A stretch of DNA of 34,148 nt from Acidimicrobiia bacterium (lineage in GTDB: Bacteria; Actinomycetota; Acidimicrobiia; Acidimicrobiales; SKKL01). The first letter of the stretch is position 1. The number at the start of each line of letters is the position of its first letter. The notes below the pieces were generated by a model. The model was not told where the DNA came from. It saw nothing but the letters and a program-made list of their open reading frames with translations, and searched no databases. This document shows, piece after piece, positions 30,811 through 34,148 of this stretch. The stretch lies in the NCBI GenBank assembly GCA_016649895.1, contig JAENWR010000032.1, forward strand, positions 1 through 34,148, written 5' to 3'. The translations under genes were made by a program, and so were the position numbers.

Positions 30811-32691
30811 ATGGGGAGCGGCGACGTGCAGAGACGACGGCGAGGTCAGCCGGTAGCGGAGTGCCCCAACGCTGACCATGCCGGGTCCTGGGTCGTCCGC
30901 CGTGGCCGCCGCACAACCAAGGCGGGCATCAGCCAGGTCTTCCGTTGCTCATCCGAGGGGCGGACGTCGCACACGTTCAGCGTGCTGGTGGAGGCGGCCC
31001 CCGTCGCCCAGCGCCTCCGGGCGAAGTCGGTGCAGGCCGTCCCGTGCCCGGTCCCCGAGCACGCCGGCTCGAACGTGATCAGCAAGGGTGTCCGGAACAC
31101 GAAGTCGGGTCCGCGTCGGGTGTTCCGTTGCGAGCCTGCGGTCGGCGCGCCGCACACGTTCCGGGTCGTGGTGTCGGTGGCGTCGGTGCCGGTGCCGACG
31201 TGGTCGCCGCCACCGGCGTGCCCGGACCATCCCGGTGGCCATGTCGTGCGGGACGGCCGGTACGCCTCGTCGACGAGGAAGCGGCGCCAGCGCTACCGCT
31301 GCTACCCGACGGACGACCGCAGCGTGTACCACCGGTTCACGCCCGTCCTGCCCCGAGACCACGTGCATGCGGGCAGCGAGTCGTGTGCGGAGTGCGAGGA
31401 GCTTCGGGGCCTCCATCGAGGTGATGCGACGGTGAGCCGGCGTCAGTCGTGGTCCGCTCGCCTCGTCGCCGAGACGCTCCGGGACCTGGGTCGTGGCACC
31501 ACCTACGCGGATGCGTCGGTGAACATCCGGGAGGCAACGGAGCGAACCCGGACCCGCAAGAACGCCGGGAACCCTCGGCGCGGCTACACCGGGGCCCGGT
31601 TGGCCAAGAACGCCTGGCACATCGCCGCCGACTGGTGCGAGACGTACTCGCCGGTTCTGTGGGACCACGTCGACGGCAGGCTCCGAGCGGCAGCGCAAGA
31701 GGCGGTCCGGGAACGTGAGCGGCGACTGCTCGCCGGTGAGCTGAACCCGACGCCGCTGACGGTGCTCATCGACGACATCCCCATCAACGCCCGCTTCGTC
31801 GACGAGAACGGCAAGCGGGTGAGCCGCCGCGACTACTTCGTGCTCGTTCTCGCCGAGGTCCGTTGGGACACCGCACCGGACGACCGGGTCGACCGGCGCC
31901 TGCGGCTGCGGCTCGTGCGGGCGTTCCCGACCAACGACCACCACGCCTGGAAGCTGCTGTTCGACGAGCTCGACTACACGCCGGACTTCATCGTCGCCGA
32001 CGCCGGCACCGGCCTGCTCAAGGCGGTCCGGGAGTTCTACAAGGGCGGCACCACCTTCGTCCCGAGCCTGTTCCACGTCCGGGAAGCGATCGAGGAGGGC
32101 CTGCTGAAGACGCCCGGCGCGTGGGTGCAGGCCACGTCGAAGGGTGCCAAGGAGCTGCGCAGCGAACTGGCCGACCACCTCGCCGGGCTACGCAAGGCCA
32201 ACATCACGACGCTCACCACTGCCGAGTGGACGGCGTGGTGGGACGACCTCGAGGACCTGCTCGTTGCCCTCAACGTGTCCGTCGAGCCGACCAGGAAGCG
32301 TCGGCGGAACTACGAGCAGGCGGTCGCCTCCGTGCTGCCGACACTGGCGGCGCACCCGCACCTGCCGGTCTCGACCGGCGGGCTCGAGGTGACGCTGCGC
32401 AAGCGAGTCGAACCGCTGCTGGCCAACCGCGCCCACGCCTTCGCCAACATCGAACGCACCAACCGACTCCTCGACCTCGCCGTGTGCAACGACGACGGCC
32501 TGTTCAACGACATGCCGGCCGTCATCGACCTGCTCCGCTCCGACAGCACCGCGAACGACGGCTGGAGCACACCGCTGCGGGCCGTCACCGACCCGCAGCC
32601 GCCGGGAACCGCCCCTCGGGGCAAGCGGTACTCGTCACTGCGAGACCAGCAGCTCATCCGGGACATCGCACGCTCGAAGGGCCTGGCATGA
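30811..32691 (+). CDS. Transposase-like protein with three N-terminal zinc-finger modules and an RNase H-like (DDE) core
   Basis: This 626-residue protein starts with three tandem ~37-residue modules. Each pairs a Cys and His near the start with a Cys and His near the end: Cys18/His23/Cys46/His54, Cys79/His84/Cys107/His115 and Cys137/His140/Cys164/His174. Each shares variants of A-G-S-x-V-V-x-x-G and V-F-R-C. A further CxxC lies at 192-195. The core has LTVLIDDIPINARF (Asp321/322), then PDFIVADAGTGLLKAVREFY (Asp397) and FVPSLFHVREAIEE, resembling IS256/MULE-type DDE folds. A later FANIERTNRLLDL (Glu548) may supply the third acid. ATG 30811 was chosen; GTG 30826 has GGGGAG 7 nt upstream and is equally plausible. 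The stop overlaps the exonuclease start (ATGA). The insertion-sequence family is unknown. Confidence 0.72.
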   Translation: MGSGDVQRRRRGQPVAECPNADHAGSWVVRRGRRTTKAGISQVFRCSSEGRTSHTFSVLVEAAPVAQRLRAKSVQAVPCPVPEHAGSNVISKGVRNTKSGPRRVFRCEPAVGAPHTFRVVVSVASVPVPTWSPPPACPDHPGGHVVRDGRYASSTRKRRQRYRCYPTDDRSVYHRFTPVLPRDHVHAGSESCAECEELRGLHRGDATVSRRQSWSARLVAETLRDLGRGTTYADASVNIREATERTRTRKNAGNPRRGYTGARLAKNAWHIAADWCETYSPVLWDHVDGRLRAAAQEAVRERERRLLAGELNPTPLTVLIDDIPINARFVDENGKRVSRRDYFVLVLAEVRWDTAPDDRVDRRLRLRLVRAFPTNDHHAWKLLFDELDYTPDFIVADAGTGLLKAVREFYKGGTTFVPSLFHVREAIEEGLLKTPGAWVQATSKGAKELRSELADHLAGLRKANITTLTTAEWTAWWDDLEDLLVALNVSVEPTRKRRRNYEQAVASVLPTLAAHPHLPVSTGGLEVTLRKRVEPLLANRAHAFANIERTNRLLDLAVCNDDGLFNDMPAVIDLLRSDSTANDGWSTPLRAVTDPQPPGTAPRGKRYSSLRDQQLIRDIARSKGLA

Positions 32692-34148
32692 CCGCCGCCG
32701 ACGACGCCTTCAAGCTCCTGAGCGAGCAGCACACGTTCGTGGTCATCGACGTCGAGACGTGCCCCGCCAACGACGGCAACCACATCGTGTCCATCGCCGC
32801 CACGACCGTGCGGCAAGGCCGACGACGCAGCACCTGGTCCACGCTCGTGAACCCGGGCGTGCCCATCACGAACAGCCAGCACCACAACCTGACCGACGAC
32901 GACGTCGCCAGCGCCCGGTCCTTCGCCGACATCGTCGACGACCTCGACGCCATCCTCGACGCAGATGACACGGTCGCGGTCGCCCACAACGCCCGGTTCG
33001 ACATCGGCGTCCTGCACCTCGAGTACCAACGCCTGGGCACCGACCGGACGCTCCCCGAGCGGCCGCTGCTCGACACGATGACGCTGCCCCGAGTCGTCGG
33101 TCACCAGATGGGCCGAAGCCGGCGCCTCGCCGCTCTCCTCGAGAGCTTCGAGCTCACCAACAGCTCCCCGCACGACGCCGCCTCCGATGCAGCCGCCACC
33201 GCCGACGCCCTCATCGCACTGCTCCGAGTCGCCGCCAAGAGCGGCTACACCGAACTCGACGACATCCTCGCCGACGCCGGCCAGGCCACGACCGCAACAC
33301 TGCCGACAGCAGAAGCGGCCCGCATGCCGACCCGCTCCAGCAGCCCAGCCCTCCCGCAGGCACACCTCGACACCCACACAGTCCTGCTCGCTGACACCCC
33401 GACCGACGAGGAGCTCGACGCCTGGGCCGACGCGACCCTCGAGTGCTCCACGCTGCGCTGCGAGCTGCTCATCGACAAGGCCGACGCAGCCCTCGACCAC
33501 GCAGCCGAACTCCACCCACGACTCACCAAACGGCTGACCGCGCTGGCGAAGAAGGCCGAGTCCGGGCAGATCACCACCCTCGTCGGCGCCGTCAACGTCC
33601 TCGCACCCCACGCCCTCGACCGCCGCAGCGTCCGCCCCTGGTGGCGCAAGCACGCCCCGACCCTGAAGGGCGCACCACCTTGCGACGCCACCGCCGGCGC
33701 CTGCCCCGACTGCCGAGATGGCCAGCCCTGCCCAACCGACCTCGCCCACCAACCACTCGCCACGCTCGTCTGCGACGCCCTCGACGGCCCCGTCCCGAAG
33801 AAGCGGCGCAGCCAGCTCGTCGGCAGCGGCGACCGCAAGCTCGTCACCGAATGGGCCCACGCCGGCTACCACGACCTCGCCGGCTACGCCGCCTGGCTCG
33901 TCGCCGACGCCTTCGCCACCGAAGGCAACGACAGCCGAGCCGCCAACATCGTCGACCAAGCCATCCAACTCCGGGCGTTCGACCCCCGCATCGTCCTCGC
34001 CCACGGACAACGCCTCGCCCAGCAGGGACGACACCGAGACCTCGTCGAGCTCATCGACCTGAGCGCCGAGCACCGCAACACCGACACCGCCTGGCAGGAC
34101 CTGGCCGCCTGGTACGCCCGCCACGAAGCCGAACGGCACAGCCGTCGC
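32688..34148 (+). CDS. DEDDh 3'-5' exonuclease-like protein with C-terminal helical repeats (3' end beyond window)
   Basis: An open frame of 487 codons runs from ATG 32688 to the window edge without a stop. Residues ~15-175 form a DnaQ-like exonuclease with all catalytic acids: Asp21 and Glu23 (VVIDVETC), Asp105 (AHNARFD), and His162/Asp167 (HDAASD). A ~100-residue helical linker follows. Then comes a four-Cys cluster, Cys332/339/342/348 (CDATAGACPDCRDGQPC), which may bind zinc. The visible C-terminus (about 395-487) looks like TPR-type helical repeats. It is translationally coupled to the transposase-like gene, implying a joint function. It could be a DNA-processing partner for transposition or part of a defence or regulatory unit. 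The exonuclease domain is firm; its role is unknown. Confidence 0.8.
   Translation, partial: MTAADDAFKLLSEQHTFVVIDVETCPANDGNHIVSIAATTVRQGRRRSTWSTLVNPGVPITNSQHHNLTDDDVASARSFADIVDDLDAILDADDTVAVAHNARFDIGVLHLEYQRLGTDRTLPERPLLDTMTLPRVVGHQMGRSRRLAALLESFELTNSSPHDAASDAAATADALIALLRVAAKSGYTELDDILADAGQATTATLPTAEAARMPTRSSSPALPQAHLDTHTVLLADTPTDEELDAWADATLECSTLRCELLIDKADAALDHAAELHPRLTKRLTALAKKAESGQITTLVGAVNVLAPHALDRRSVRPWWRKHAPTLKGAPPCDATAGACPDCRDGQPCPTDLAHQPLATLVCDALDGPVPKKRRSQLVGSGDRKLVTEWAHAGYHDLAGYAAWLVADAFATEGNDSRAANIVDQAIQLRAFDPRIVLAHGQRLAQQGRHRDLVELIDLSAEHRNTDTAWQDLAAWYARHEAERHSRR

Noticed and set aside
30710-30916. Short minus-strand frame across the transposase-like start.
   Set aside because: Its translation shows no domain and it overlaps the hairpins and the first zinc-finger module on the other strand.
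32310-34139. Long minus-strand open frame (609 codons) opposite the exonuclease-like gene.
   Set aside because: The translation is Gly/Val/Glu-rich low complexity, while the plus frame encodes a complete DEDDh motif set coupled to the previous gene.
1-34148. CRISPR arrays, rRNA or complete tRNA genes.
   Set aside because: No evenly spaced 25-40 bp direct repeats with unique spacers and no rRNA-like or complete tRNA-like sequence were seen on reading both strands.
30588-34148. Terminal inverted repeats and target-site duplication for the transposase-like unit.
   Set aside because: The right end lies outside the window, so no pair of ends can be compared; the local hairpins are not by themselves evidence of element ends.

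Overview
The window is GC-rich bacterial DNA with short intergenic gaps, many GTG/TTG starts and repeated 1-4 bp stop/start overlaps. The gene content points to a high-GC actinobacterium: secreted proteins with cell-wall-binding repeats, a Tat-exported peptidoglycan amidase, a SpoIID-family protein in what does not look like a spore cluster, an LpdA-type flavoprotein and a B12-dependent methylmalonyl-CoA mutase with MeaB. I would place it in or near the class Acidimicrobiia. That placement is an inference from overall character; no rRNA or tRNA gene was found to test it.

Positions 1-7.8 kb hold metabolism and envelope genes. There is a truncated LpdA-like flavoprotein and a FetA/FetB-type ABC transporter on the minus strand. 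Divergent from them is an unusual single-chain protein joining an adenylation domain, a carrier domain and a membrane acyltransferase-3 domain. Then come methylmalonyl-CoA mutase and its GTPase chaperone MeaB. Positions 7.86-9.6 kb encode a secreted S1 protease with three cell-wall-binding repeats.

Positions 9.7-26.6 kb (plus 27.6 kb) form a surface-glycan and cell-wall locus. Two minus-strand and two plus-strand GT-B glycosyltransferase-like genes diverge around 12.3 kb, and the plus-strand pair runs into a WbdD-like methyltransferase with a long helical N-terminus. A compact minus-strand operon runs from 26.6 to 20.2 kb: polytopic membrane protein, UPF0104 flippase-like protein, DPM-type GT2, methyltransferase, Wzm, Wzt. 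Wzt carries a C-terminal glycan-recognition domain. Downstream on the same strand lie a PGRP-type amidase with six C-terminal repeats, a SpoIID/DUF4214 protein, and a VapBC toxin-antitoxin pair. A second UPF0104 gene diverges from the operon head. The likely joint function is synthesis, capping, ABC export and wall insertion of a surface polysaccharide.

From about 27.6 kb to the right edge the window looks accessory. It holds a 690-bp non-coding stretch with a terminator and helically phased repeats, an Xre/RES toxin-antitoxin pair, a split or frameshifted ECF sigma gene with its membrane partner, and then a two-gene unit. That unit is a transposase-like protein with three zinc-finger-like modules, translationally coupled to a DEDDh exonuclease-like protein that runs off the window. 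It and the adenylation/carrier/acyltransferase fusion are the best candidates for undescribed systems.
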